Source: Clytia hemisphaerica (lineage: Eukaryota; Cnidaria; Hydrozoa; Leptothecata; Clytiidae). Taken from it: a DNA stretch of 64,000 nucleotides. Shown in pieces: positions 22,069 to 31,381 of this stretch. The stretch is taken from positions 1 through 64,000 of the forward strand of contig CACVBU010000572.1 of NCBI GenBank assembly GCA_902728285.1. The letters run 5' to 3'. Positions within the stretch are counted from its first letter, which is position 1; each line of letters begins with the position of its first letter. The position numbers and the translations under genes were made by a program. Below the pieces are notes generated by a model, which saw only the letters and a list, made by a program, of their open reading frames with translations, was not told the origin of the DNA and did no database searches.

Positions 22069-22084
22069 GCCGGGTACCGGCTAG
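22069..22084 (+). terminator. Helitron 3' terminal hairpin and CTAG end
   Basis: GCCGG (22069-22073), loop GTA-type, CCGGC (22077-22081), with the last C forming part of the terminal CTAG. In Helitrons this structure marks the end of rolling-circle transfer. The next base, 22085, is the host T. Confidence 0.88.
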
Positions 22085-22349
22085 TAATACTATAATCGGC
22101 TTATATCATGGGATTTCCATTATAAGCCCATGTTATGAAAATGAGTCAGATTAATAGCTTTCTACACCAGAGAACATGCGGGGAACCAAGGACTTAATTT
22201 CAGAAGTAATACTATAATGGGCTTACATCATGGGATTTCCATTATAAGCCCATGCTATAAAAATGAGCCTGATTAATTAGCTTTCTACACCGGAGAAACA
22301 TGCTGGGGGCCACTGAATTTCAAAAATAATACTGTAATGGGCTTATATT
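22085..22349. repeat. palindromic satellite, middle block
   Basis: Continues the monomer interrupted by the Helitron (TAATACTATAATCGG...) and then one full alternate monomer and part of a third. The alternation of the two variants stays in phase across the Helitron, confirming that this was one array. Confidence 0.9.
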
Positions 22350-23185
22350 ATGGACTATCCATAGTACAATTATATTATATTATAAGATGTTTGCGTATTC
22401 TAACTTTTTCAGATTTTAATGCTGAGACTTCCCCTCTTTTTCAAAACCTTAAAATCCCAACTTTACCAAATACTGTTATCAAATTCAATATTCAACTTGT
22501 ACATCAAACTCTATCTAATGTTTCTCCTGAAGCCGTTACAAACGTGTTAAACTACAAAACCCTGACACACATTTATCACACAAGAAATAGTTACCTGAAA
22601 CTTTTAGAGCGCCCCAAGGCAAAAACACTCAACTTTGGATTGAGATCCGTAAAATATCAATCACTTTTAATTTGGAACCAACTATTATTACATACAAAGA
22701 CTGATCTTAGACCATTATCTGAATATACGATCAAAAAGAAGGTTAGAGACTTCCTTCACATCTAATCCTCTCGCATACCTTGAAAATGAAAGTTCATCTC
22801 TACAAAACCTTGAAATTCACATACAATGACAATTAATATTAATATTTTTCAGGTTTTTCAATAGTTGATGTCATATTTTTTGTATGCATTGTTATTATTT
22901 TTTCCTTTTTTTATTGTTTATTTATGGTTAGGTATGTAAACATTGTTTTTATTCTGATTGTTAATGTTTAAATAGTTTTAATAACCCTTAAGATACCTCC
23001 CATAATGATATTCGACATGACCAGCTCACGCGACCAGGTGTTCATTCCATTTGATTAGACGGTACGTCTATTGGATGGACTCCTGGCCTGCATTCCTCCA
23101 CTAATTTATACAAACTTAAAATATGTAAATTTTTAATGATATGCAGGCGAATAAATTACTTTGAATTGAATTGAATTGAATTGAA
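22350..23185 (+). mobile_element. 5'-truncated LINE copy inserted in the satellite
   Basis: Carries only the C-terminal end of a LINE protein followed by a 3' UTR and a tail of repeated TTGAA (about 23158-23185). It separates two pieces of one satellite monomer (GGGCTTATATTATGG on the left, ATATGGGATTTCC on the right). Confidence 0.8.
22385..22765 (+). pseudogene. C-terminal fragment of a LINE reverse transcriptase protein
   Basis: The open frame runs RILTFSDFNAETSPLFQNL, then IKFNIQLVHQTL and LRSVKYQSLLIWNQL, ending FLHI-stop. This is the C-terminal thumb and tail found after the RT in CR1/jockey-type LINE proteins. Palm motifs are absent, as expected from 5' truncation. Confidence 0.75.
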
Positions 23186-23285
23186 TATGGGATTTCCATT
23201 ATAAGCCCATGCTATAATAATGAGCCTGGTTAAAAGCTTTCTACACCAGAGAAACATGCTGGGGACCACTGAATTTCAGACAAAG
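23186..23285. repeat. palindromic satellite, right remnant
   Basis: Resumes inside the monomer with ATATGGGATTTCCATTATAA and runs through CACCAGAGAAACATGC to CTGAATTTCAGA, after which similarity ends. Diverged relative to the left block. Confidence 0.85.
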
Positions 23286-23642
23286 TATAATATATAGGCA
23301 GAAATCACAAATTTTAATTTTGCATAAATTTCACTTTCTTGGTTTGTAACTTTGATAAAAAATTTGTTTTCATCTTATAAGTAAATTATACTAACCGGCT
23401 AGAAAAGACATTTTCCTAATCACAACGCTGTGTTGAATATTAAAAATAACTCCAACGTAAATCACGATATCTCCCAATTTCAATGGATGCAATGCGAAGG
23501 AAACAACAACAATGAAAAATTATAATCTGTGCTGGAGTTGGAATGGAGTTTTTAATTATTCAAGCATGACATCCTGTTTAGGAAAATGTCTCTAAAATGT
23601 ACTAAAGATGTTATGCTGAGACTTTCTAGCTTAAACCTAGCC

Positions 23643-23753
23643 TGGATGTCCAGACCGTAAACTATTTTACTGCCTGGTTTTTTGTAATCTTGTCTCTGGT
23701 TTACGGTCTGGTCCAACTAAGAATTTTGAGTCTAAATACCCAGGCTAGTTTAA
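23643..23753. mobile_element. short MITE related to the one at 935-1500
   Basis: Ends are TAGCCTGG and CCAGGCTA inverted, with an inner inverted block (CCAGACCGTAAAC / GTTTACGGTCTGG). The flanks TTAAACC occur on both sides with a one-base offset. About 110 bp, non-coding. Confidence 0.6.
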
Positions 23754-23990
23754 ACCAAGGACCAGAAATATCCTTTTGGTTTGAAGGCTATGTTATGAAA
23801 GTTGCCCCTTACTTATGAAAGTAACCCCAAATGATGGTACTGAATTTCTGTCATTTTTCCCCATTAGAATAGCAAAAAACTGTTGGAAATGTAGCTGTAA
23901 GTAGGGTTAGATCTTATCTATATTCTGCAATGGTTTAGAGCTTCATCGTATCCAGTCAAACCAAATAAAAACAATGCTACTGACACCACA

Positions 23991-24312
23991 GTTTTATTAT
24001 TATTTTATTTTACCCAGGCAAAGTTGTAGGGTAGCTTGCGCTAACTATGTAGTTGAGTTTTCACTGATGTGGGCCGGCATTCAGCATGGCTACCTCCAGT
24101 TTTTAGAAGACCGCCTTGCATCTAAATGGCTAAATCATGCACGGTAATCTCATCGCCAAACAAACTTCTTGAAACAAAGTTGACATTACAACGCTTCTTT
24201 CTCATTCATCATCTTCACAGGAGAATGTTGATGAGATTTCGATAGCAGACATCAAGGCTCGAACCTTTACTGTGATTCAACCTTGTATGGCAAGGCGCAC
24301 ACCTAACCAACC
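23991..24312 (-). mobile_element. tRNA-derived SINE
   Basis: On minus, an A-box-like TGGTTAGGTGTGCG (24308-24295) and a B-box AAGGTTCGAGCCTT (24266-24253) are spaced as in a tRNA, with CCTTG/CAAGG able to form the anticodon stem. An unrelated body follows, then a tail rich in TAAAATAAT at 24011-23991. Pol III-transcribed SINE is the best reading; a working tRNA is excluded by imperfect stems. Confidence 0.55.
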
Positions 24313-25333
24313 ATCAAACCCGTATACCCACTATCAATCAAAATTAATAGAAAACGTAAAAAATGTCCATTTTAATCTACAAAAGCTTTTTATTAGGAGA
24401 TCAAAAGCATATAATGAACAATAATATCAAATAATAGATAGAATGTGTGGAATGTTTTCCTGGAAAGTAACCCAAAATGACAAAATTACCTGTAGTAGAG
24501 CTGATAGCAACACTCAAGAAATGATGAAGAAATTATATATAATGCTTTATACAAACTATGGTCTCTTTTTTCAAACAAATCTATACCATAGTCAAATCAC
24601 ATCATGAATTATACTTATGTCTGATGAAATTTCAACTGTAAAAATCAAACAGGATCGGTATCAATTCCAAAAGTAAACATCAATTTTCCCAAGCAGCCAG
24701 ACAGTCGCTTATCGCCATTTTGTTCTTCCCTTTCAAATTGAACCCTGCGTCGGCACCGGCTCACTTCTACTAAAATGACGGCAATTTTTAGAAAACGCGT
24801 TTTATTTGCTATAAAGCTCCCGCACTTTTTTTGGACTTTCCTTGTTTCGCCCGAGTGGGTTAAGGATATCGGAATCCAAATATATGCAACAAAGAAGTGC
24901 AATGTTTATGGAAACGATACAGGCTGCAACCTCAAGCAAGGACTGAAATAAGTAAAACATTTTGTTTAATCTTCAGACATCCCTGTGCAAACAATTTTAA
25001 ACCAATAATATTGATTTTGGGGTTTCCATAAATAGGGACAAGCTGGAGGTTTTACAAGCTCTTATTTGATTTTGTTGGCCGTTAACCAGTAATAAAACAA
25101 TTTTGTTACTTTTTCTAAAGAACGCGTCATCTCTATCACTTGAAATGACCAATTAGTGAAGTATCTTATAAAAACTCCATCTCATCTCCATAAATATTAT
25201 ATTATGAAATCTTTGGTACCTAATAGATAGGTGTTAAAATGAGCAGGAAAGAAATTATCTCAAAGCTTTAGTTTAGTTACAATTACCTTACCCTAAAGTA
25301 ATTATTTCTTTGCAAGAAAAACTTAATTCAAAT
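24313..25333. other. intergenic region
   Basis: No gene seen. The segment 24826-24855 (GGACTTTCCTTGTTTCGCCC) is the reverse complement of 869-895, so an uncharacterised repeat family is shared by the two places. Confidence 0.4.
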
Positions 25334-25344
25334 TAACTGAATTT

Positions 25345-27021
25345 TTTTTTTTTTTTTTTTTTTTTTTCTTTATTGAAACAAAAACACGTGTACACTACGA
25401 ACATATATTACAAAACATTACTTAAACATAAAATATAGTCCCTCCCCCGCTAGGAACTAACGTTATATCGCCAGAGGTACTAGACTATGTAAAAAATAAA
25501 TAAATAAGTAAATAAAGGAAAAAAAAAATCTTGGAGAAGGAAGCTACAGTTGTTAGGTAAAAGCCTAAAATAAAGCACCGCTAAACCTTCCAGTTTCGTT
25601 AAGAAATTCAACAACAGAACAAAGAATAGATTTATTTAGATTTGAACTCAAACTTTCATCCCCATATAATAAAAGCCGACAGAAAAAAGGAGGGTTTAGC
25701 GGCGGATGAAAAATAATGCCTAGGGTCTGAAGTTTGTCGAACAAAGATTGTCTTGCATGGGAATATATAGAGCAGTGCAGAAGAAAGTGCTGAGTGTTTT
25801 CAACAGAGTTAGTTCGGCAACCACAGAAAGGGTCTAAAGTGTCGCGGAAGCCATGTCTAAATTTATGCTCGTTGAGATGGCTGAAACCGACCCGAAGTCG
25901 ATTAAGAAAAATCACTCCTTGAATGTCAGGAACATCAAAAACATGAGATTGCTTGGGTCTCAAAAATTCATAGATTGCTTTTTTGAAAGTTTTAATTGAA
26001 GGTAGATCTCGTATATTACCTCCCAGAACATTCCACTGAGATATGCAGTACGGAAAAAAAGTGTTACGGAAACGCTCAGTTCGTATATTAAGAGGATAAA
26101 TAGGATTTCTTGTTCTAAGGCCACCTGGTGCTGTAAGTCTTACCGGCAGGTAGTTACGTAAATACGAAGGGGCTAAATTATTAATAATTCCATAGAAGAA
26201 TGTCATTCTTCTAGCAAAGCGCCTGTCAGCAAGACTTTCAAGACCAAGTTCTGAATATAGTTTTTCTTGAGACGTTCCACGAAAACAGCCTGTAATAGCT
26301 AAGCAGGCATTATATTGAATAGATTCAAGCTTCTGCACAAAGGTAGCATTTCCTGGGCGGTCATATACGATATCACCATAATCAAGATGAGGCCTAATGA
26401 AAGATTTATAAATGGTTAGTAGAGATCTCCTAGGCACATGCTTGCGAAGTCGATTAATAAGACCAATTCCTTTATTGGCCTTTTTTATCTTCTCGTCTAG
26501 ATGGCGATCAAAAGAAAGTTTTGAATCTAAGATTAGACCAAGATGTTTCTGGTACTCACTGGTCGCGATATTAGAATTATTAAAGGAGATTGCTGGAACA
26601 TTAGGAGGAGTGAGTCTACAGGTAAAATAGACTTCAATGGCTTGCTTAGATGGGTCAGGGTTAAAAGACATCTTCCATTGATGAGCCCAGTCAGTTATCC
26701 TGGAGAGATCTCTGTTAAGTACATTAGGGCTCAAGAGTTGATCAATCACAAGAGAGAATAAAGAGGTATCGTCAGCAAAGATCTTCGGTTTTGACTCAAG
26801 GTTTTTTGGAAGATCATTAATATAAATTAAGAAGAACAATGGACCAAGAATCGAGCCTTGAGGTACCCCAGCATTGATTCGCTTCCACTCAGATGTTTTC
26901 CCATTCAACACAACTCTCTGATGCCTATCGTTAAGAAAGCTGCGAATTAAGGAAAGCAACGGTCCAGTCACCCCATAAGATTTAAGTTTAAAGAGTAAGC
27001 CATCGTGCCACACCCGATCGA
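25345..27021 (-). mobile_element. 5'-truncated LINE with poly(A) tail and target duplication
   Basis: Minus-oriented. A T-run at 25345-25367 (poly-A on minus) preceded by AATAAAG marks the 3' end. The 11-bp TAACTGAATTT occurs at 25334-25344 and again at 27022-27032, flanking the element as a target-site duplication. The 5' end is cut within the RT domain. This is a textbook target-primed insertion. Confidence 0.88.
25565..27013 (-). CDS. C-terminal part of a jockey/CR1-type LINE reverse transcriptase
   Basis: 482 codons without interruption. The RT palm carries AGVPQGSILGPLFFLIYIND (motif 4 region) and FADDTSLF (catalytic DD pair). These are followed by the thumb (YQKHLGLILDSKLSF, TIYKSFIRPHLDYGDIVYD) and a C-terminal Cys/His region (DPFCGCRTNSVENTQHFLLHC) typical of jockey-like proteins. 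The endonuclease and first RT motifs are missing. The open frame suggests a fairly recent insertion. Confidence 0.9.
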   Translation of the reverse strand: MWHDGLLFKLKSYGVTGPLLSLIRSFLNDRHQRVVLNGKTSEWKRINAGVPQGSILGPLFFLIYINDLPKNLESKPKIFADDTSLFSLVIDQLLSPNVLNRDLSRITDWAHQWKMSFNPDPSKQAIEVYFTCRLTPPNVPAISFNNSNIATSEYQKHLGLILDSKLSFDRHLDEKIKKANKGIGLINRLRKHVPRRSLLTIYKSFIRPHLDYGDIVYDRPGNATFVQKLESIQYNACLAITGCFRGTSQEKLYSELGLESLADRRFARRMTFFYGIINNLAPSYLRNYLPVRLTAPGGLRTRNPIYPLNIRTERFRNTFFPYCISQWNVLGGNIRDLPSIKTFKKAIYEFLRPKQSHVFDVPDIQGVIFLNRLRVGFSHLNEHKFRHGFRDTLDPFCGCRTNSVENTQHFLLHCSIYSHARQSLFDKLQTLGIIFHPPLNPPFFCRLLLYGDESLSSNLNKSILCSVVEFLNETGRFSGALF

Positions 27022-27032
27022 TAACTGAATTT

Positions 27033-27315
27033 CTTTTTGCCTGTTAGAATACCATGTTATTATTTAAATTTTATGAATCTTACCATTAGGGAAACTGAAG
27101 GAATTGATGGTACTGTTATTCAAAACATGAAGTTAATCAATTGGACAAGCCTGGACTACTGGAGGAAGTTAGGAGCTATGCTAATAATACAGAAGTAGGT
27201 TTTTCAACCAGTAACTTTATTGAACTTTTCAAATGTGCAGCCAATATAAATGGTTTGTTAAATAATTTGAATGAGATTTAAATGAAACAATTTTTATCTT
27301 GTACTTCAGATAAAC
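27033..27315. other. short intergenic stretch
   Basis: No gene recognised between the two minus-strand LINEs. Confidence 0.4.
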
Positions 27316-27456
27316 TCACTCACTCCCCCCTCCCTCCCTCCCTCCCTCCCTCCCTCGTTCCCCCTTCCTCTCTCCCTCCCTCCCTCCCTCCCTCCCTCCC
27401 TCCCTCCCTCCTCTCTCTCTCTCTCTCTGTCTCTCTCTTGATTGATTGATTGAAGT
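27316..27456. repeat. CTCC / CT / GATT microsatellite
   Basis: Runs of CTCC with interruptions (27324-27412), then CT dinucleotides (27412-27438) and three GATT units (27440-27453). Confidence 0.93.
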
Positions 27457-27877
27457 CAAATGAGATTGGTAAAAAGCTAAACTATTATTATTATTATTAT
27501 TATTATTAATTTATTTGTCAACACAGGTCAGGTTCTATATACACAACTATATATACAAGCTATATACAATTCAATACATATTGGCAGTAAAAACTGATGT
27601 GGACCTGCAGGCTAAGAAACAAAAAAGTAAAACCGCTGCAAAGGCGAAATGTGTTATGCAAAAATAAGACTAAGGCTAGGTTAATTAAAGTGTGTCTGAG
27701 AAATTAATGAAGAGGATTTAGAATATGTAAATGTTATGTGTTACAAATAAATAATTTAAAATATGTATATGTTATGTTTTTATAAATATATAAAATATAA
27801 AAATAATAAATATGTTTTCGGTTATGATATATGATATAACTTTAGTAATAAATGAAGTCTTCGTGAAGAAGAGCTCT

Positions 27878-28591
27878 TCATGTCATTTTAAAATTAACTT
27901 TTTCAAGGCAGTCTGATTTTTTCAGATCCTTCTTGAAGGATTTGAAATTTTCCATATTTTTAATTTTGTCTGGAATATTGTTCCATACAATAGCATTTCT
28001 GTAGCGAAATGAACGTTTGAAAGCAACATATTTGAATGGAGACATATCGATTTTCAGTGTATTGCAAGACTTTCTTGATTTCGTTTTAACAATCAGGTCA
28101 GAGAGTAATGGAGAACCAAGGTTGTTATGTATCTTATAAACTTTACATGCAATACTTCGCTTGTGATAATAGATAATGGGTTTCCATTTGACACTGGCTA
28201 GGACAGCATTATCACGAACAGACTTTTTGACTCGATTTATGAACCGTGCAGCCTTTATGTGGACATTCTCGACATACGACATAAGATTCTCAGAACAATT
28301 TCCCCAAATGAGTATACCGTAGATAACAGAGGGTAATATGCCTTGAAAATATATTGTTGATAAGGTAGGGTATGGCATGTTTCTCATTTGATAAAGTTTC
28401 TTCAGTTTAATACTAAAAGATTTGGTAATTTTTCGAACATGCTCCTCCCATTCCAACTTGTCATCAATAGTAACTCCCAGACATTTGGTGGAGCTAACAA
28501 TCTCAACACTTGCTCCACACAGAGTAATATTTTTGTATGGACCAATGAAACGATTGTTAGGTATAGGTATAGGTTGTTGAATCATCTGCAA
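27878..28591 (-). pseudogene. LINE RT thumb and C-terminal region
   Basis: 237 codons. KCLGVTIDDKLEWEEHV and PSVIYGILIWGNC are the standard post-palm motifs, followed by FKRSFRYRNAIVWNNIP and the C-terminal stop. It overlaps the palm frame by 35 nt in a different register, so a frameshift lies just after the DD motif. Confidence 0.85.
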
Positions 28592-28990
28592 GCTGATCTA
28601 AATCACTTTCAATACAATCACTCATATCGTTTACGTTGATGGAAAAACTTGGTGGTCCAATTAGAGAACCTTGTGGAACACCATATTCGACTCTTTCAAG
28701 GTTGGATTCGATTCCATTTAGTGATGTGAATTGCTTTCTGTTACTAAGGTAGCTCGTTAGGTATGACAGAAAATCTCCAGATATTCCAGAAGCACTCATT
28801 TTCTTTAATAGGATTGGGTGTGACGCGCTATCGAACGCCTTGCGAAAGTCGATAAACAGGACTGCGACTACCTCATTTTTGTCGATAGATTTCCTCCACT
28901 TTTCTGTCATATAAAGAAGTATATCTTCTGTGGAGCGTTGGGGGCGAAATCCCCATTGATGTTCTGTCTGCAGGTTTTGTTATTGCAGGT
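28557..28990 (-). pseudogene. LINE RT palm region
   Basis: Reading from TEHQWGFRPQRS (near 28975) through FIDFRKAFDSASH (catalytic Asp), YGVPQGSLIGP and QLADDSTTY. The last replaces the usual Tyr/Phe before ADD with Leu (LADD). The frame ends just after it. The palm is split from the upstream RT by a TIR element. Confidence 0.83.
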
Positions 28991-29527
28991 GTGTTTGGAA
29001 AACGTAAGATACAAACCTCCGAGATGTGATCCTTATCTCTGATCCCGTCTTTCTCTTTTCTGACTGTCTGAGTATCTGAGTTTCTCATTTCTGACTGAGT
29101 TTTCATACCTGTCAATCATTTGACCATCAATTTCGGCCAGTCTAATTTTCGCACCGAGTGGGATTCGAACCACCACCAAAGAAACACCTTCAGATTCGGA
29201 AGCCAGCGCTCTGTCCCTTGAGCCATCGCCGCACAGCAAAATCACGCAATTCATAACATTTTATATGAAACTGGCAAAATACGGGGGTAATGTTATTATA
29301 ATATGGGTAAAAGTACCCCTTTTTTAAACCTGACTGAAATTCGAGCCGTTACTAGCAACCCTGCGGGGCCCAAGGCGCCGAGTATGCACCCGGCACAGTG
29401 ACAAGCCGTTACTAGCAACCCTGACCCAAACAATCCCAAACAGCAAAACCCCCGGAAAATTTGAAATGTCGGAATGAGCAATAGCCGATCACATTTTGGA
29501 GGTTTGTCTTTTATGTTTTCCGTGTGA
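28990..29527. mobile_element. TIR element inserted in the LINE RT gene
   Basis: The ends are ~40-bp inverted repeats: left 28990-29031 (GGAAAAC..ACAAACCTCC..GTGATC) and right 29487-29527, its reverse complement with a few differences. The interior has a tRNA-like block and a 20-bp direct repeat (AGCCGTTACTAGCAACCCTG at 29343 and 29403). No transposase. LINE protein similarity stops and restarts at its edges. Confidence 0.7.
29150..29232 (-). repeat. tRNA-like sequence (SINE head or tRNA pseudogene)
   Basis: On minus, TGGCTCAAGGG (A box), GCTC/GAGC D-stem, a loop TTCCGAA compatible with anticodon CCG, and GGTTCGAATCC (perfect B box). The anticodon and acceptor stems do not pair well, so it is not a sound tRNA gene. 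It lies within the TIR element. Confidence 0.6.
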
Positions 29528-31291
29528 GTTAAGCTGTGAGCAGACCAGGTGTTCAACAACTTTGCTAGGGATTGACAATAGCGATATTGGTCTATAGTTT
29601 GAGCAGTCTGATTTGACACCTTTTTTGTATACTGGTGTTACTTTAGATGTTTTCCACTTTGCTGGAAAAGTACCTGTGTTTAAGCTTTGCTTGATGACGT
29701 AATGCAAACTATTGATTGATCCATCAGTATGAAGACAAAGATCTTTGGCTGATATTTGGTCTGGTCCACAGGATTTACCAATTTTCACAGCAGATTTAAA
29801 CGATTTGGTTAAAAGTTCTTTTGAATAGTCAATTTTGTCAATTGTTGGGGTTATGCGATAAACATACGAATTGGTGGTCCCATCTGAATCGATCTCTGGG
29901 GGAGTAGATAACTTTTTCCCAACAGTTGCAAAGAAATTGTTCATAATGTTTGCTTTTTCATTTTCGTCTGTAATAGTCTTTTTATTACTCTTGAGTGGTC
30001 CAATATGAGAGTCATTTGACTTTCCTTTAAACTTTTTGACTAGTGACCAGAACGATTTCGAAGAGTCGCTTTGGATGAATTTGTTTTCCCAGTATTTTGC
30101 TTTTTCTGATCGAATTAAACTGGTACATCTATTCCTTGCTTTCCTGTACTCCTTCCACTCTTTTGAATGTTTTGGGGTGGTTCTAGCAATGTTCAAGAGA
30201 TTAAACCTTTGGTTTAGCTGTTTCCTCACTTCACCAATCATCCATGGCTGATTTTCTGTTCTTACTTTAACCTTCCTTGAAGGTACGTGATCAGCTATGA
30301 TGCCTTTGAAGAGATGTTCCCAGCACCATAATCTGTCATCAACATCATCAAATAGAGACATTATATCCCATGGACAAGTATCAAGGTCCTCCTTCAATTT
30401 AATGATGTCAACGTTTCTGTAGTTTTTAAAGAATATGATTTTTGGAGGTTTTCTCTTCCAACGTAGACCGATAACAATGTATATTAGATCATGATCTGAT
30501 ATCCCGGGAGCATAAGTTCCGCTCTTGGTGATTTTGTCTGGATTAGCAGTGATTGCAAGATCAATTAGTGTCTTTGACATCGCTGTAATTCTGGTAAATT
30601 TCATGATGACGTTAGTGAGACTATTTGCTGCAAGGATAAATTTAAAATCTCTTGTTAATTTATCATTGTCTTCCGATAAGTCTATATTGAAATCTCCGAG
30701 AAGAAAAATGTTGGATCGATGGTTTATACCTTCCAGGACTTTGCTGATATCTTGGAGGGATTTCTTGAATTTTGGTGGACGATAGATACATCCAAATAAA
30801 TATTTTTGTGAATTAACAATAATATCAAACCATATTGATTCAATTTCAGTTTTAATATCAATCTCATCAATGTCTAGGTCTTTTCGGTAATATACAAAAA
30901 CTCCTCCCCAGGTTTTCTTCTTTCGATCATTACGTAGGAAAAGGTAGTTATCAATTTTCAGATCATCGTCATCGTGCTTTTCTTCAAGGTGAGTTTCAGT
31001 TATAGCAAATATGTCAAGTTTTGTTTCAGATAGGATAATTTCAACATCCTCGAGTTTGGCAAAAAGTCCATTAATGTTGAGGTGAGCACATTTGAGTCCA
31101 GGAGCAGGTGATATCAACTTATTGACCAACTCAGGATGACTGTACTTTGGATTGGCATCTTGATCTTCCTGCTGTTGATCCATCACAATGATAGGTGTAA
31201 CAGCATTCACCAGTGAAGTTTTCACTTCTCGGTAAGCGCAGGTTGTTCTCAACCCTGTTGGTGCTGTGTTGTTGATGGGTGGTAACAGCAT
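29515..31291 (-). pseudogene. LINE APE endonuclease and N-terminal RT
   Basis: About 590 codons. Endonuclease motifs: LNINGLFAKLEDV (Asn), FAITETHL (catalytic Glu), GCIYRPPKF, LLGDFNIDL (Asp-Asn) and GISDHDLIY (Asp-His). A linker follows, then the first RT motifs GPDQISAKDL, FPAKWKTSKVTPVYKKG and NYRPISLLSIPSKVVE. The protein is cut where the TIR element enters. The likely start is the Met before DQQQEDQ near 31182; the longer open frame upstream translates the tandem 5' repeats. Confidence 0.88.
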
Positions 31292-31381
31292 TTACCGATA
31301 AACTTTTCACTTCTCAATAAGCGCAGGTTGTTCTCAACCCTGGTTGATGCTGTATTATAATGGGTGTAACAGCATTCTCCC
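31197..31381 (-). repeat. 84/85-bp tandem units at the LINE 5' end
   Basis: Two units (31197-31281, 31282-31365) and the start of a third (31366-31381). All start GTAACAGCATT and include TTTTCACTTCTC and GCGCAGGTTGTTCTCAACCC. Position at the LINE 5' end suggests promoter monomers, as known for some LINEs (inference). Confidence 0.8.

Larger units (their letters stand above)
12972..22084 (+). mobile_element. full-length Helitron (rolling-circle transposon), 9,113 bp
   Basis: The 5' end is TCTATATATTAATAGCC (12972) and the 3' end is CTAG (22081-22084), preceded by a GCCGG/CCGGC hairpin. It is inserted between A and T, with no target duplication: 5' flank CAGAAA and 3' flank TAATACTATAAT join to the exact sequence of intact satellite monomers on both sides. 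It encodes a HUH/Y2 Rep with zinc finger and a PIF1-type helicase in two overlapping frames, plus a spliced accessory gene. These features define a Helitron; boundaries are unusually certain because the empty site is present in neighbouring monomers. Confidence 0.95.
27484..31381 (-). mobile_element. APE-type LINE (CR1/L2/jockey-like), near full length, interrupted
   Basis: Minus-oriented. The 3' end is a run of TTA triplets (27484-27511), the RT thumb is at 27878-28591, the palm at 28557-28910, and the endonuclease plus start of RT at 29515-31291. A ~540-bp TIR element splits the RT, and a frameshift separates palm from thumb. The 5' end carries 84/85-bp tandem units (31197-31381). Clade assignment is approximate. 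Confidence 0.85.

Noticed and set aside
24250-24310. Functional tRNA gene on minus
   Set aside because: tRNA-like boxes only; attached to a SINE body and tail.
29150-29232. Functional tRNA gene (Arg-like)
   Set aside because: B box is perfect, but acceptor and anticodon stems do not pair, and it sits in a TIR element.
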